In this document: in pieces, positions 8,096 to 17,074 of the stretch
How positions within the stretch are numbered: the stretch's first letter is position 1
Layout of the letters: every line of letters begins with the position of its first letter
DNA from: Natronosalvus caseinilyticus
GTDB lineage: Archaea > Halobacteriota > Halobacteria > Halobacteriales > Natrialbaceae
NCBI RefSeq assembly: GCF_017357105.1
Contig: NZ_CP100395.1
Span: 1-64,000 of the forward strand
Reading direction: 5' to 3'
Length of the DNA: 64,000 bases
Position numbers and translations under genes: made by a program
The notes under the pieces: model-generated
Databases searched by the model: none
Seen by the model: the letters and a program-made list of their open reading frames with translations, nothing else
What the model was told of the DNA's origin: nothing

Positions 8096-8312
8096 GAAAC
8101 AACCGGTCAGCTGTAGTGACTCAGCTATCATTGGTTACGGATGGAAGCGTGAGAACTCCCAAGCTTTGTTGAACACTTGAGGTCTGAAAGGTTGCCGGAG
8201 TCGTGCTGAACGTAGAGCGCTATCGGGTACGAAGGCGGGACGATGTGCCTGGTGACTATATCGCTAAATACAGCGAAATATCTATTTCTCACACCAATGA
8301 TACTCTGGCAAG

Positions 8313-8663
8313 ATGCCAGGTATGGACCACGGTGTCAAACGAGGTTTCGGGATGATTGTCGAGACCGTCGTTGTTGCCCTCCTGATTAGTGAACTCGTTC
8401 CTTTGCTGGTTGAGCAAGGTATGCTCCCATCAGGTATCTTCTGGTGGGTGATTCCTGTTTCAATTGTGAGTGCGGTAATGACTGTAGATGCGTCCCGATA
8501 CTGGTCGTTCGGCTACCTCGCAGGCGTCTGTATCGGAATCTATCTCGCTATCCCAATCTTCCTCGAAGCAGGGTTATTGAGTCCACTTGACATACTGATT
8601 TACGGAGGTCTCGCACTTGCGGCAGTTGGCCTCCGAGTCAAGATTCACAGTTCGGGATTCTGA
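8313..8663 (+). CDS. Small integral membrane protein
   Basis: A 116-residue hydrophobic protein with about four membrane segments: near 17-35 (IVETVVVALLISELVPLL), 43-58 (FWWVIPVSIVSAVM), 68-88 (GYLAGVCIGIYLAIPIFL) and 92-108 (LDILIYGGLALAAVGL). No motif identifies a transporter or enzyme. ATG at 8313 or 8322 are both possible. It is flanked by copies of the AT-rich motif (8068 and 8854). Function unknown. Confidence 0.7.
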   Translation: MPGMDHGVKRGFGMIVETVVVALLISELVPLLVEQGMLPSGIFWWVIPVSIVSAVMTVDASRYWSFGYLAGVCIGIYLAIPIFLEAGLLSPLDILIYGGLALAAVGLRVKIHSSGF

Positions 8664-9122
8664 CCAGCTGCCTGTCCAGTAGTTACATAGAACCCGGTTA
8701 ATTCTTCCCTCGTGATGAATCGGACTACGCTAATCGCTCTCCTTTCTCTTCTTGCGACAGCCTTGTATTTCGTGGAAAATTTGTGTTAGTCATTTATGGT
8801 ATCAACAGAGCCAACCCCAGCACCATACTTGTTTCTATGAGCCCCTCAGAAATGTTTAATGTTAATATTAGAATTAAGGACAACACAGCCCATTCATAGT
8901 CTCACAGCAAGGCGTCGAGATAACGGTAGCTTAGAGCGACCATGGTAGCTCAGAGAGAACAGTCATCCGGGAAGACACCATGAATACCAACTTAGGTGAA
9001 AAGGCGCTCGCAGCCATTCACCATCGCTTCCAACAGTCGCAGTGACGGATGTGGCGCTCGAAGTGCCAGCCAACCTGAAGGCAGCGAAAAATCACTCTCT
9101 TCGAGACCCACCTAACAGACCG
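8664..9122. other. Spacer with AT-rich motif; no firm gene
   Basis: Contains the second AT-rich motif (8854-8880) and two very short frames: 8715-8789 (MNRTTLIALLSLLATALYF plus five residues, hydrophobic) and one of 21 codons starting at 8981. Both are too short to call as genes without expression data. Confidence 0.4.
8854..8880. repeat. AT-rich TTAATCTTAAGATTAA-like motif, copy 2
   Basis: TTTAATGTTAATATTAGAAT followed by TAAGGA: a TTAA-centred degenerate palindrome like copies 1 and 3, in otherwise balanced sequence. Confidence 0.5.
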
Positions 9123-9599
9123 CTAGGGGACCTCAGCCTCTTCCATATCCGGTTCGTCGAATTCGAGTGCCTCTCTCACGGCTTTGGGAAGCGTGGGTCG
9201 CGGTGCGTCCTCGTGGCGCTGCACCCGCTCGGATTTTTTCGTTTCCTCGTAGACAGCGCGTGCAATAGGGACGCCCCGCAGGAAATTATGTTCGTAGAGG
9301 ATCTCAACCCCGCGCTCGGTCGGTCCCCAGAACTTTGACGGGAGATCTCGCGTCGACACGTTGGGTTCGTGCACGAAGACGTCAAGGATTCCTGCCTCTT
9401 GGAGCGTCTCGAGTTGGTCGAGGATGGCCGCCTCGTTCTTCGGAATCATGTAGTCGAGTTCGGCCAACGACGCGAGGTGTGCTGGGTGACCGAGGATCAA
9501 CTGCAAGATGAGGTGGCGCGTCTCCTGGGAGAGCAGCTCACGCATTCGCTGCTGCTCTGCGAAGGAATCCTCGAACCCTTCGGGGGCCGTATCGCTCAT
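9123..9599 (-). CDS. Winged-helix (ArsR-like) regulator
   Basis: About 158 residues from the ATG at 9599 (MSDTAPEGFEDS). The core RMRELLSQETRHLILQLILG, LASLAELDYMIPKNEAAILD (recognition helix) and LETLQEAGILDVFVHEPN (wing) is the haloarchaeal winged-helix pattern of ArsR/DUF7342-type proteins. The tail, with FWGPTERGVEILYEHNFLRG, is shared by such regulators. It diverges from the gene at 9715, leaving a 115-nt shared promoter region, so it probably controls that gene or itself. DNA-binding is likely; the ligand is unknown. Confidence 0.75.
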   Translation of the reverse strand: MSDTAPEGFEDSFAEQQRMRELLSQETRHLILQLILGHPAHLASLAELDYMIPKNEAAILDQLETLQEAGILDVFVHEPNVSTRDLPSKFWGPTERGVEILYEHNFLRGVPIARAVYEETKKSERVQRHEDAPRPTLPKAVREALEFDEPDMEEAEVP

Positions 9600-9714
9600 A
9601 CTGTAGAGTAGTGGACTCGACTGCATAACGGTTTGGGTTGAACAAGTCAATTAAATCGCCAAAACACTGAGTCAGTTAGAAACGCCTTTTACCCAGCCAG
9701 TACTGTTCCCGCTT

Positions 9715-10497
9715 ATGAGTGCTCCGTCAGTTCCCCCGAACTCGGGCGAGATTATGAGGGCTGTGCAGCAGGCCTTACGAGGGCTCGATGTCGGATCGGC
9801 GGAGGCTGTGCAAATCCTTTCGTGGGCAAACAAAGAGACGCCGGCAATCTACGACCGTGATCAAACCGCGTATCTCGTCCTCGGGAGCTACCGTGATCCG
9901 TATCTCCGACGCGTACGGGCAGTCAACGACCGGCTAAACCGCCGATACGGAACATATGCCTTCCTCATTGGAGACCTCTCAGACATCGACCTCCCTCGAC
10001 TTCCGGAGTTCCGCGTGAAGTTCCATATCACGGCGACACTCTGTGATTACGTGGCTGCTGTGTTCGAGCAAGATGCGGGCGGTGAGATCAACGAACTCGG
10101 CAAACTGGGCGAAACCGAGTACTTCGAAAAGGCGTACGCCTTCCCACGCGCATACCAGTGGGAAACGGAAGATCACCTTACTGACGAACGTGATGTAGTC
10201 GCTGCTGCTGCGCAGATCAGAGCTGCCACCGACATCGATGGCGAGACAGAGACTGCAGAACTCGAGGCGCTCGTCGAACGAGCAAACCAAGCTGGAATCG
10301 ACATCTCGGTCGATGCGGTGAGGACCAAGCTTGAGGAACACGATATCGAGGTTCCATCGTACAGCTGGGTGCATCTGAACGACTTCCGTCTCTTCGAACT
10401 CCACGGGCGATGTTGTCCCTGGACGACTGAGGAAGAGTTACTCGACGCTACAGATGATCTTCCAGGATCACCGAGACCAGGGTGGGAACAGCGGTGA
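9715..10497 (+). CDS. Unknown protein, possible TIR/deoxyribosyltransferase-like fold
   Basis: A 260-residue protein not assigned to a named family. Residues 45-145 have a Rossmannoid rhythm: AYLVLGSYRDPYLRRVRAVN, YGTYAFLIGDLSDID, KFHITATLCDYVAAVFEQDA, then GGEINELGKLGE. A strand ending in a Gly-Glu segment after a region of the type C-D-x-V-x-x-V is reminiscent of nucleoside 2-deoxyribosyltransferase and TIR-like NAD-cleaving domains, in which a Glu is catalytic. Residues 150-215 are helical. No signal peptide. It is paired divergently with a winged-helix regulator and followed by an AT-rich motif. The fold guess is tentative and rests on pattern only. Confidence 0.5.
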   Translation: MSAPSVPPNSGEIMRAVQQALRGLDVGSAEAVQILSWANKETPAIYDRDQTAYLVLGSYRDPYLRRVRAVNDRLNRRYGTYAFLIGDLSDIDLPRLPEFRVKFHITATLCDYVAAVFEQDAGGEINELGKLGETEYFEKAYAFPRAYQWETEDHLTDERDVVAAAAQIRAATDIDGETETAELEALVERANQAGIDISVDAVRTKLEEHDIEVPSYSWVHLNDFRLFELHGRCCPWTTEEELLDATDDLPGSPRPGWEQR

Positions 10498-10503
10498 GGT
10501 TGG

Positions 10504-10530
10504 TTTTAATATTAATTCTAATCTTAAGAG
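10504..10530. repeat. AT-rich TTAATCTTAAGATTAA-like motif, copy 3
   Basis: TTTTAATATTAATTCTAATC followed by TTAAGAG, starting 7 nt after the preceding gene's stop codon. It shares the TTAATATTAATTCTAA core with the reverse complement of copy 1 and of copy 2. Confidence 0.55.
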
Positions 10531-10773
10531 CAGGTTTCCGTTGTTGATCGGCAGTAGCGCCCCCAATCGAAAGTCATCCTGTCCGAGAGAGAATCCGGAT
10601 TTCCCTCTGATAGATATTTTCGGTGCAAACCATAGTTTTGTGCGAAACCTCAACAGTGGTTGGTAGATGCAGCATGCTAAATACAGAACGCAAGTCTGTC
10701 ACTAGCCGTTCGCTCTCAGGCAAGGAGCAAGCCTGATAGATCCTCAGTTCTGTTAATATCGATGAGAACCGCG

Positions 10774-12156
10774 CTATGTTGACTCTGCCGCGCTGAACGC
10801 TCGAAGCCGCCCATCGGAGGCACCGATGAAGACGTACCCATTAGCGACCGCTGGTGATGATTTCACGTAGGGGCCATCTCCACGATCGCTTTCAAACGTC
10901 ACCCGCCACGCATTCTCGCCAGCAGTGGTAACAGCCGAGAGGCCATCCCGGCATCCCACATAGATGACTCCGTCCGCAACCGCTGGGGACGAACGGGTGT
11001 CGGTCTCGAGCTCAGCCGTCCACTGTCGCTCACCGCTTGCTGCGTCGAGCGCGTATAACTGTCCGCGGGTCACGCCAGAACACTCAGACTCACCACCTCC
11101 AACAGTAAGACAGGTCCGCACCGACGATGCTGCCACGTAGACCACCCCATCAGCAACGGCTGGCGACGTTCGAAGACTTACGTCGTCGATCCCAACGGAC
11201 CACCGTGTCTCTCCAGTCGATCCATCAAGCGCCCAGACCTCTGCGGGCGGACCCGAATCACTGGTGGTGGGTGCGCCATAGTAGACGACGTCGTCGACGA
11301 CGGCTGGCGAGGAGTCGGGGTGGGTCGGAATGTCTCGCGTCCAGACTTCCTCTCCCGTTTCACTATCCAACGCGTACACCCCGCTCTCCCCGCCAAAGTA
11401 GACCCGCCCATCGGCAACGGCGGGCGAAGAACTAATGTTCTCTTTCTCGCTGAATTCGCGGTACTGCCACTTTCGTTCGCCCGTCTCTGCATCCAACGCG
11501 AGAAACGCACAGGCTTCGAACGTCTCTTCGTCTTCGGGACCCCTCACGACCAACGGGCCGTCACCGATTGTCCCGACATAGATTGTGTCGTCAACGATAA
11601 CTGGGGACGAAGAGCCGAACCGATGTCCTATCTCCTGGCTCCAGAGTTCATCACCGGATTCGGCGTCGAGTGCGTAGAACTGTTTGCCCCACGTGCCGAC
11701 AAAGAGCATGCCGTCCCCAAGCGCAAGGGCGGATGACGCGTATCCAGCCGGCTCGAACTGCCAGACGTTGTCACCGGTTTCGATGTCGATCGCGTGAATC
11801 AACCCTGGGTTGCCGCTGCCGGGTACGTAGACCGTACCATCCCCGACGATTGGAGAGGTATTCATCGTGGGCGTCCCGGCAGTGTATCGCCACGCGAGTT
11901 CCGGCTCGTCTGTGCCTGGCCCGGCAACTGTCGAGACGTATCCGGTGTTCCGGGGATTGGCACCGAACTGAGGCCACGTATCATCGAGGGAGTTGGCGGC
12001 TTCAGGACTGTTCCCATCGGACTGTGGTGTGCCGGCACGAGACTGGGGGTCTTTCGACGGAGCGCTACCGAGACATCCAGCAATCGCAATCGCCGAGACT
12101 CCGGCAGTTGTTTTGAGGAACCCGCGTCGTGTGGAGGGAGGTTGTGAGGGGGACAT
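10774..12156 (-). CDS. Tat lipoprotein with PQQ-type beta-propeller
   Basis: About 460 residues from the ATG at 12156 (MSPSQPPSTRRGFLKTTAG). The twin-arginine motif RRGFLK and lipobox AIAGC predict Tat export and lipid anchoring at the outer face of the cytoplasmic membrane. The rest is a repeat propeller: blades with ALDAESGDELWSQEIG, ALDAETGERKWQYREF, ALDSETGEEVWTRDIP, ALDGSTGETRWSVGID and ALDAASGERQWTAELE, each preceded by a DGxVYVG-like strand. This is the PQQ/BamB-like repeat found in many haloarchaeal surface proteins; no quinone-enzyme active site is evident. It is the first of seventeen lipoprotein genes. Probable role: protein-protein scaffold or binding protein at the cell surface. 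Confidence 0.85.
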   Translation of the reverse strand: MSPSQPPSTRRGFLKTTAGVSAIAIAGCLGSAPSKDPQSRAGTPQSDGNSPEAANSLDDTWPQFGANPRNTGYVSTVAGPGTDEPELAWRYTAGTPTMNTSPIVGDGTVYVPGSGNPGLIHAIDIETGDNVWQFEPAGYASSALALGDGMLFVGTWGKQFYALDAESGDELWSQEIGHRFGSSSPVIVDDTIYVGTIGDGPLVVRGPEDEETFEACAFLALDAETGERKWQYREFSEKENISSSPAVADGRVYFGGESGVYALDSETGEEVWTRDIPTHPDSSPAVVDDVVYYGAPTTSDSGPPAEVWALDGSTGETRWSVGIDDVSLRTSPAVADGVVYVAASSVRTCLTVGGGESECSGVTRGQLYALDAASGERQWTAELETDTRSSPAVADGVIYVGCRDGLSAVTTAGENAWRVTFESDRGDGPYVKSSPAVANGYVFIGASDGRLRAFSAAEST

Positions 12157-12473
12157 CGCGTGCGAGTCAGTACACTGTTCACAAATAAATACATTTTCGA
12201 GAGACAAATAGCAGTTTCAGCTTTTAGATTGATAATTTGAGAAAGACAGCGTTGGTAGTGGTAGAACACTTAAGCGAGGATCGGTTCCGAGGGATATACT
12301 GGATGGAGGTCGCGACTGGTGCACGGGAGAGTCTATCATAGAAACACTCCCAGGATATTGCTTTCACCCTCAAGTCAGGATGAATCAGTCGCTCAGTGAA
12401 TATGCTTAGTGAGCGACGAAGGGTCACGTGGGGATGGTTCTACAAGCGGAACACGGAGAGTTTGTTGAAATTT
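12157..12473. other. Intergenic region with a divergent promoter
   Basis: Holds the promoter of the minus-strand propeller gene. No repeat family or convincing frame was seen in the remainder. Confidence 0.4.
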
Positions 12474-13070
12474 TTAATCGAGACTGGTGTGACGCTGTTC
12501 TATAATAACCTTCCGAGACCAATCGAACGAATCATCATCTGATTGGAGTATAATTGTGATTTTGCTCGGAAGGGAGGCCGCTACGTCTTCGTATTGATAC
12601 TCAGTAGGGGGACACCTGACGAGAGTCCCACTTTGGTTTGTTTCGGATCGGATTATCAATGTTATACGTCCTTCAGACACACTGGATGAAAGCCAGTTCT
12701 TTTCGTCATTGACATCATCTAAATCCGTCTCTTCTTCCACTTGCGTGAATATAGTAACAAGAGCGATTTGCTCGCATTCCTGCTCTGCATCCTTAATTTC
12801 ATCTACTTTAATAGTTTCCTCGATTGGATCGGCCTTTCCGTACCCTGATTTAGGCTCGAGCGAGCCGGCGCAATCATCATTCTCGTCTTGTGAATCGCTC
12901 TCTGACGCGTTCTCCTCAGTATTAGTCTGGTTATCTGTTTCCTCAGGGCCAGTCTGGTTATGAGAATCTTCTTCATCTGTGTTGGGAGTTTCGTTAGAGT
13001 CACTGAGACACCCAGCAAATGGGGCAACGAAACCACCACCGGACACCGCGAGAAGTCTACGTCGGTTCAT
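12474..13070 (-). CDS. Tat lipoprotein, unknown function
   Basis: A 198-residue protein with MNRRRLLAVSGGGF and lipobox FAGCLSD (Cys near 21). Residues 25-70 are an acidic Asn/Glu/Thr-rich linker, typical of haloarchaeal surface lipoproteins. The remaining 130 residues form a compact domain containing EQECEQIALVTIFTQVEEE and SGTLVRCPPTEYQYEDVAAS. Two conserved-looking Cys may form a disulfide. A TATA-like CTTATAT lies about 35 nt upstream, so it is independently transcribed. No enzymatic motif. Confidence 0.75.
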   Translation of the reverse strand: MNRRRLLAVSGGGFVAPFAGCLSDSNETPNTDEEDSHNQTGPEETDNQTNTEENASESDSQDENDDCAGSLEPKSGYGKADPIEETIKVDEIKDAEQECEQIALVTIFTQVEEETDLDDVNDEKNWLSSSVSEGRITLIIRSETNQSGTLVRCPPTEYQYEDVAASLPSKITIILQSDDDSFDWSRKVIIEQRHTSLD

Positions 13071-13321
13071 ATCAGATTATAAGTGGGAACGATATAAGTG
13101 CTTTCTCCAGACTCAAATACTGGTTTCAGTGGCTTTCTGAATATTTAGGCACGATCACTGCTTCCCCTGAACTAATCGATCATCGAGAACGGCAACGAGG
13201 GTTGTGAGCGTTTCTATGACACGCTGCGGGATGGAAACCGGTCATCGAGGGTAGGTGCTCCTCAGAGCAGGAAAGAGGGCCAGCTACCTGCTACGCCACA
13301 TACACAAAGGTGAAAAGAGGG

Positions 13322-13957
13322 TCAGCGATAGGAGAGAAACAGAGAAAAACCCCAGTCGTTGCCTTGCTCGCCCATATCCTGAGTCTCAAACCGATATTCT
13401 CCTTCCTCAAGACACTCAGAATTGCCAAGCGAGGAATACACATCGTACTCTCTAGAGATTTCTTCGCACGGTTCTACCGTTACAACGTCTTCTACGTCTG
13501 AAATATCATATCCCCCCTCCACTTCCCAGCAGCCATTTTGTGGGTCGTCTGGAACGTCCATCCCGGAATACTCATCTGGATCAATAAACAGCATCGAGTC
13601 GATTTCGGTGTGGTGACCGGCTACTGGCGGAAACGGTTGCAGCATGAGGAAGGTCAGTGTCTGCTCTTCATCACTGTCGTTCATCACGGTGATCCGAAAT
13701 CTCGCGGGCGCTTCGTCGCCGAAGTGTCGAAGGAGATCGACAGAGACCTTCACGTGATCTACACCCGACTCTTCGGCTTCGAGTGTCACGGTGGGGAAAC
13801 TCTCTCCCGGCTCGTTTTCGACCTCAACATCATCCTCGATAGCGCCACATGGTTGATCAGAACGTCCATCGTCGTCTGTGGCACTACCCTCGCTTAGACA
13901 CCCTGCGAAAGCCGAGAACGAGATACCCGCCCCGGCAAGCAACGCTCGTCGTTTCAT
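13322..13957 (-). CDS. Tat lipoprotein, Ig-like family A
   Basis: A 211-residue protein: MKRRALLAGAGISFSAFAGC gives the twin-arginine signal and lipobox. The mature part has HVKVSVDLLRHFGDEAPARF, RITVMNDSDEEQTLTFLMLQ and a C-terminal ECLEEGEYRFETQ. It resembles the product at 19822-20454 (VSIDVELLEERTTDSQPVQL, QLQIHITNEGSERAF, YFETGTYRWEQ), so the two are paralogs. The pattern fits an Ig-like/beta-sandwich surface domain. TATA-like CTTATAT precedes the ATG at about -27. Function unknown. Confidence 0.75.
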   Translation of the reverse strand: MKRRALLAGAGISFSAFAGCLSEGSATDDDGRSDQPCGAIEDDVEVENEPGESFPTVTLEAEESGVDHVKVSVDLLRHFGDEAPARFRITVMNDSDEEQTLTFLMLQPFPPVAGHHTEIDSMLFIDPDEYSGMDVPDDPQNGCWEVEGGYDISDVEDVVTVEPCEEISREYDVYSSLGNSECLEEGEYRFETQDMGEQGNDWGFSLFLSYR

Positions 13958-14131
13958 ACATAATTCAAATTTCAGAACAATATAAGTCTTCTAGAAGCTC
14001 AATCATGTCTTTCACCTTTGTGATCTACCCAATTCAAATCTACTCAATAGCTGGTTCACTGGCTTCCCATGTGGAAAACGAAACCGTTGAGCTGAACTCA
14101 CCCTTTGAGTCGGTTACGCCAATAAAGAGAG

Positions 14132-14581
14132 TCAACTCAGAACCTGATCATACAGAATCAATTCATCTAGTTCAACGTAGCCGATGTTTGAGCTAATATA
14201 TAGTCTTGAGTAGCGAGAGTCCGATCCATCGGAGTATGGATATCCACCAATATCTCTTAGATCGCGGAACATTTTACGGAAATGCTTCGTGTCTTCACAA
14301 GCGACTGCACTCCCTCTTGCATCATAAAAATCGAAAAGTGTTTTCGACAACTCATGAAGGGCAGAATAGTCAACCACTACTGAGTTAGGGCGAGTCTCAG
14401 TAACAGGCTCATGCAATTCCATAGATGCATCCGGATATTCGCACTCACCTTCTTCGCTTAGTGCTTCAGGTTCGGTTTCCAGGGTATGCCCGCTCGAATT
14501 GTCTTTGGCTCGTGAAAGGCAGCCAGAAATACTCCCAACAGAAGCAAGCCCGATCCCTCGTAACAACGAGCGTCGGTTCAT
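14132..14581 (-). CDS. Tat lipoprotein, unknown function
   Basis: A 149-residue protein with MNRRSLLRGIGLASVGSISG then Cys at the lipobox (SGCLSRA). The mature domain starts with an acidic stretch and ECEYPDASMELHEPV, and continues ALHELSKTLFDFYDARGSAV. It is moderately AT-rich in codon choice compared with genes outside the lipoprotein region. TATA-like GATATATG about 30 nt upstream. A copy of intergenic repeat A lies upstream (14733-14812). No family recognised. Confidence 0.7.
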   Translation of the reverse strand: MNRRSLLRGIGLASVGSISGCLSRAKDNSSGHTLETEPEALSEEGECEYPDASMELHEPVTETRPNSVVVDYSALHELSKTLFDFYDARGSAVACEDTKHFRKMFRDLRDIGGYPYSDGSDSRYSRLYISSNIGYVELDELILYDQVLS

Positions 14582-14732
14582 ACTGATGGTTTGCTAACCA
14601 CTCACATATATCTTAGCTTAGCTAAAACATCTATTTGACTACTGTGTTCAATCGCCATGAATCTGGCACAAACTGAACGGTAACGGCTCCTGTGGACTCA
14701 CTGGTCAACTAACCACTTCATCGGTCAGTTCA

Positions 14733-14812
14733 AAGGTAAGCAGAGAGATTGGTTTCATCAATTTTGTTCGTCGGAGGTACTGTCGATCTCGAACGATCAA
14801 CTATCAGTACAG
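14733..14812. repeat. Intergenic repeat family A, copy 1
   Basis: About 80 nt with the shared blocks AGAGATTGGTTTCATC and CTGTCGATCTCGAACGATCA, then TATCAGTACAGAG. It recurs at 15330, 16291 and 21941, always upstream of a minus-strand lipoprotein gene. Confidence 0.75.
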
Positions 14813-14821
14813 AGGGTGTCC

Positions 14822-15259
14822 TTAGCAGGCGTACCACGAATCGATCGAGTGATCTGATTGTAATGTAATTCCGATATCTTCGCCATCACAGTCAATGTCC
14901 AAATCAGGTGCATACTCCCACGTAGCGGAGTTACCTTCTGGAGTGAAAACCGCCACCGTTGACGGAGTCGTTTCGATAGCAGCAGTTGAATCAAGATGAT
15001 CGGGGTCAAGTTCGTATACCCGACTAAACAACAGTTCTCCCTCATCATCTTCTACCCGAACACCTATCATTGCGAGTTCTCCCGTTTGATTCTCAACCAT
15101 AATTTCAATTGAGTCGCCTTCTCCTCCCGTATCATTAGTTAAGACGAGATCGTTACATCCCGAAACTGAGGTCGAGGCTATGACTCCCGTCAAAGCAAGT
15201 ATTTTTCGCCGAGAAACGCTTTCAGTATGAGTAGAGGGTGTTGCGGGCAGTTCGGCCAT
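14822..15259 (-). CDS. Tat lipoprotein, small beta-sandwich family B
   Basis: A 145-residue protein. The signal has a longer N-region: SVSRRKILALTGVIASTSVS then GCND, with Cys near 36. The mature part, IEIMVENQTGELAMIGVRVE, VYELDPDHLDSTAAIETTPS and the tail DCDGEDIGITLQSD, matches the pattern of the products at 16430 and 22075: a beta-sandwich on which an acidic/Cys tail follows a strand of the type YEY/YTI. These look like small surface domains resembling FxLD-type or Ig-like lipoproteins. Function unknown. Confidence 0.75.
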   Translation of the reverse strand: MAELPATPSTHTESVSRRKILALTGVIASTSVSGCNDLVLTNDTGGEGDSIEIMVENQTGELAMIGVRVEDDEGELLFSRVYELDPDHLDSTAAIETTPSTVAVFTPEGNSATWEYAPDLDIDCDGEDIGITLQSDHSIDSWYAC

Positions 15260-15329
15260 TAGTTATTTATTTATCAATACAGAGGTAAATAGTTTCGCTC
15301 ACTATCTCTGCTCGTGTACTCAATAGACG

Positions 15330-15409
15330 GGTAAACTGAGAGATTGGTTTCATCGGATTCGTTCACCTGAGACCCTGTTGATCTCGAATGGTCAAATAAT
15401 CAGCGCAGA
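15330..15409. repeat. Intergenic repeat family A, copy 2
   Basis: Contains GAGATTGGTTTCATCGGATT and GAGACCCTGTTGATCTCGAA, then TGGTCAAATAATCAG. Close to copies 3 and 4 in order and spacing. Located about 70 nt upstream of the 14822-15259 gene start. Confidence 0.8.
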
Positions 15410-15434
15410 ATACGCACACATCACTCGCCGGGAC

Positions 15435-16208
15435 CTACGCGTCTTGTAGTCGAAAATATTGAAAATCCACTTCGGATACATCACCGGGGTCGCATCGAAG
15501 ATACGGGGAGTAGAAAGTATACGTCTCCATTGGCTCCAGTTCTCTCACAAAACCTTGGTCGGTGTGTACCAGTGTGTTATCGTCAATGTGTGATTTGACC
15601 CGCATGTAGATCTGTCTAACACTTTCAGCCTCCGTGTTTTGAATCGTCGCAGCGAAGCCATAGACCTCGTTATTACCGCTTGTGCCGAGAACTCCCCATC
15701 CCTTCTCGAGGAGTTCAAGCCCTTCTTTGGTCGAGGGGCCAGGGCCGCTATTAGCACCATCCGGTAAGGTCAATTGGTAGTTGTCTATCTCAGATGAGTC
15801 CCCCTCGGAGGTCACGATCATGAACTCGTAGGGCTCGCCAGAGAATCCATAGATGTTGTGCCGCGTCTCAGTGAGTACGCCTGTTCCAGAAAAGAACGTC
15901 GCATCTATCCACTGGAGATAGCCCCCTTCATACCGGCCACGAACACCGTATCGACCCGTGTCATCCTGGAAAAACTCGTGGTTCGTAATCGTTCCCAACT
16001 CGCTATCCCCTTCGATAGTCGAATCAATAGTTCCCCCCGAAGCGCAAATTGGTGTCTCGGACTCATCAAACGTAGCTGTCGCTACTTCGGTTCCAGTGAA
16101 GTTTTCAGGAGAACGAAGGTTGCCTTCACTAGTTGGAGCACTGAGACACCCAACGAGAGAGATAGAGAAGGTGGTTCCCGTTGTAGCAAGGAATTTCCGA
16201 CGCTTCAT
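15435..16208 (-). CDS. Tat lipoprotein, paralog of the 25088 gene
   Basis: A 257-residue protein: MKRRKFLATTGTTFSISLVG then Cys of the lipobox. Mature motifs ETPICASGG, NHEFFQDDTGRYGVRGRYEG and TYTFYSPYLRCDPGDVSEVD recur in the gene at 25088-25876 (FTPICAEGESL; DHEFFRDVESGRYGVRGRVS; VYFPYPRCDP), so the two are clear paralogs over their full length. Two FxLD-like halves separated by a G-rich turn, each with one Cys, suggest paired beta-sandwich domains. A copy of repeat A lies immediately upstream. Ligand unknown. Confidence 0.8.
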   Translation of the reverse strand: MKRRKFLATTGTTFSISLVGCLSAPTSEGNLRSPENFTGTEVATATFDESETPICASGGTIDSTIEGDSELGTITNHEFFQDDTGRYGVRGRYEGGYLQWIDATFFSGTGVLTETRHNIYGFSGEPYEFMIVTSEGDSSEIDNYQLTLPDGANSGPGPSTKEGLELLEKGWGVLGTSGNNEVYGFAATIQNTEAESVRQIYMRVKSHIDDNTLVHTDQGFVRELEPMETYTFYSPYLRCDPGDVSEVDFQYFRLQDA

Positions 16209-16290
16209 GTCAATATCGATGCAGGCTATCGTTAAATGTGTTCTCTACGGTCAAACTAGCCTTTGACCTAACTCAATTGCACAGTCCGCA

Positions 16291-16370
16291 GGTAAGCGGA
16301 GATATTTGTATCATCGGATTCGTTCGGTCGAGACCCTGTCGATCTCGAACGGTCAAATGATCAGTAAAGG
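16291..16370. repeat. Intergenic repeat family A, copy 3
   Basis: Contains TCATCGGATTCGTTCGGTCG and CCTGTCGATCTCGAACGGTC, then AAATGATCAG. Homology with copy 4 extends leftward to about 16248 (TTTGACCTAACTC versus TTTGACCTACTCC). It lies between two divergent lipoprotein genes. Confidence 0.8.
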
Positions 16371-16429
16371 AACTGGACATAGTGCTTGTCCATAAAACAT
16401 TTATCAATGCGATTACGATTGGATGGTAT

Positions 16430-16852
16430 ATGGATACACCTCATTTGTCTCGCCGGCATATCATCGGAACTGTGGCTCTTTCAGCTTTCGCGGGCTGTAC
16501 AGCCTCCAGCTCCGAATCCGGAATCCAAATCGGGAACATTATGATCGGTAACTGGCGAGATGATCCGGTCACTATTACGCTCCGTCTTGATCGAGAGGGA
16601 AGTACAGTCTTTGAAGAGGCTATCGAGATCGATGATGATGGGGAAAACCTCATCGAGCAGTCATGGGATGCTGACCCCGGTGAGTATACTATTATGTATT
16701 CGACGGAGGCGGAAGGACGAATCTACAATTTGTCTCTTCCAGAAGATGTGGAAAGTGCAAATGGAGACTGTATCGACATTCAGATTCACTGCCGAGCAGA
16801 CCTGACTGATATCGTTTTCAGAGACGATAGCCCACCGTGGGGCAAATGTTGA
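16430..16852 (+). CDS. Tat lipoprotein, small beta-sandwich family B
   Basis: About 140 residues from ATG 16430 (MDTPHLSRRHIIGTVALSAF), chosen because the RR motif then sits correctly; lipobox AGCTAS. The mature part, IMIGNWRDDPVTITLRLD, EQSWDADPGEYTIMY and a short Cys-containing tail, is paralogous to the gene at 22075. Both are flanked by repeat A upstream and repeat B downstream, so gene and flanks were duplicated as one unit. Probably an Ig-like surface domain; function unknown. Confidence 0.78.
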   Translation: MDTPHLSRRHIIGTVALSAFAGCTASSSESGIQIGNIMIGNWRDDPVTITLRLDREGSTVFEEAIEIDDDGENLIEQSWDADPGEYTIMYSTEAEGRIYNLSLPEDVESANGDCIDIQIHCRADLTDIVFRDDSPPWGKC

Positions 16853-16870
16853 AGTGATCGTTCAATAAGC

Positions 16871-16945
16871 AGTTGTGTGTATCGGTTGATTCCACACTCG
16901 TGAGTGAAATGAACGACTTCGTTTTGCTGCGCCCAGGCGGAGTTA
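16871..16945. repeat. Intergenic repeat family B, copy 1
   Basis: About 75 nt with TTCCACACTCGTGAGTGAAA, then GAACGACTTCGTTTTGCTGC and GCCCAGGCGGAGT. It recurs 19-40 nt after the stop codons of the genes ending at 22512 and 23397. In this copy the shared block begins 18 nt after the preceding stop. Confidence 0.75.
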
Positions 16946-17074
16946 CCAATTATAGCGCTCAGTTCGTTTTGGGTTTGATCAGTTCCCTTCGAAAATATTT
17001 TCATACACGTGCCGAAGGAGAAGGCTCGTACAGTCGAGCAGAAGATTTTTATTAACTTTCATACAGGTGGTTAT

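Noticed and set aside
8715-8789. 24-residue hydrophobic peptide frame
   Set aside because: Could be expressed, but nothing beyond a start, a hydrophobic run and a stop supports it.
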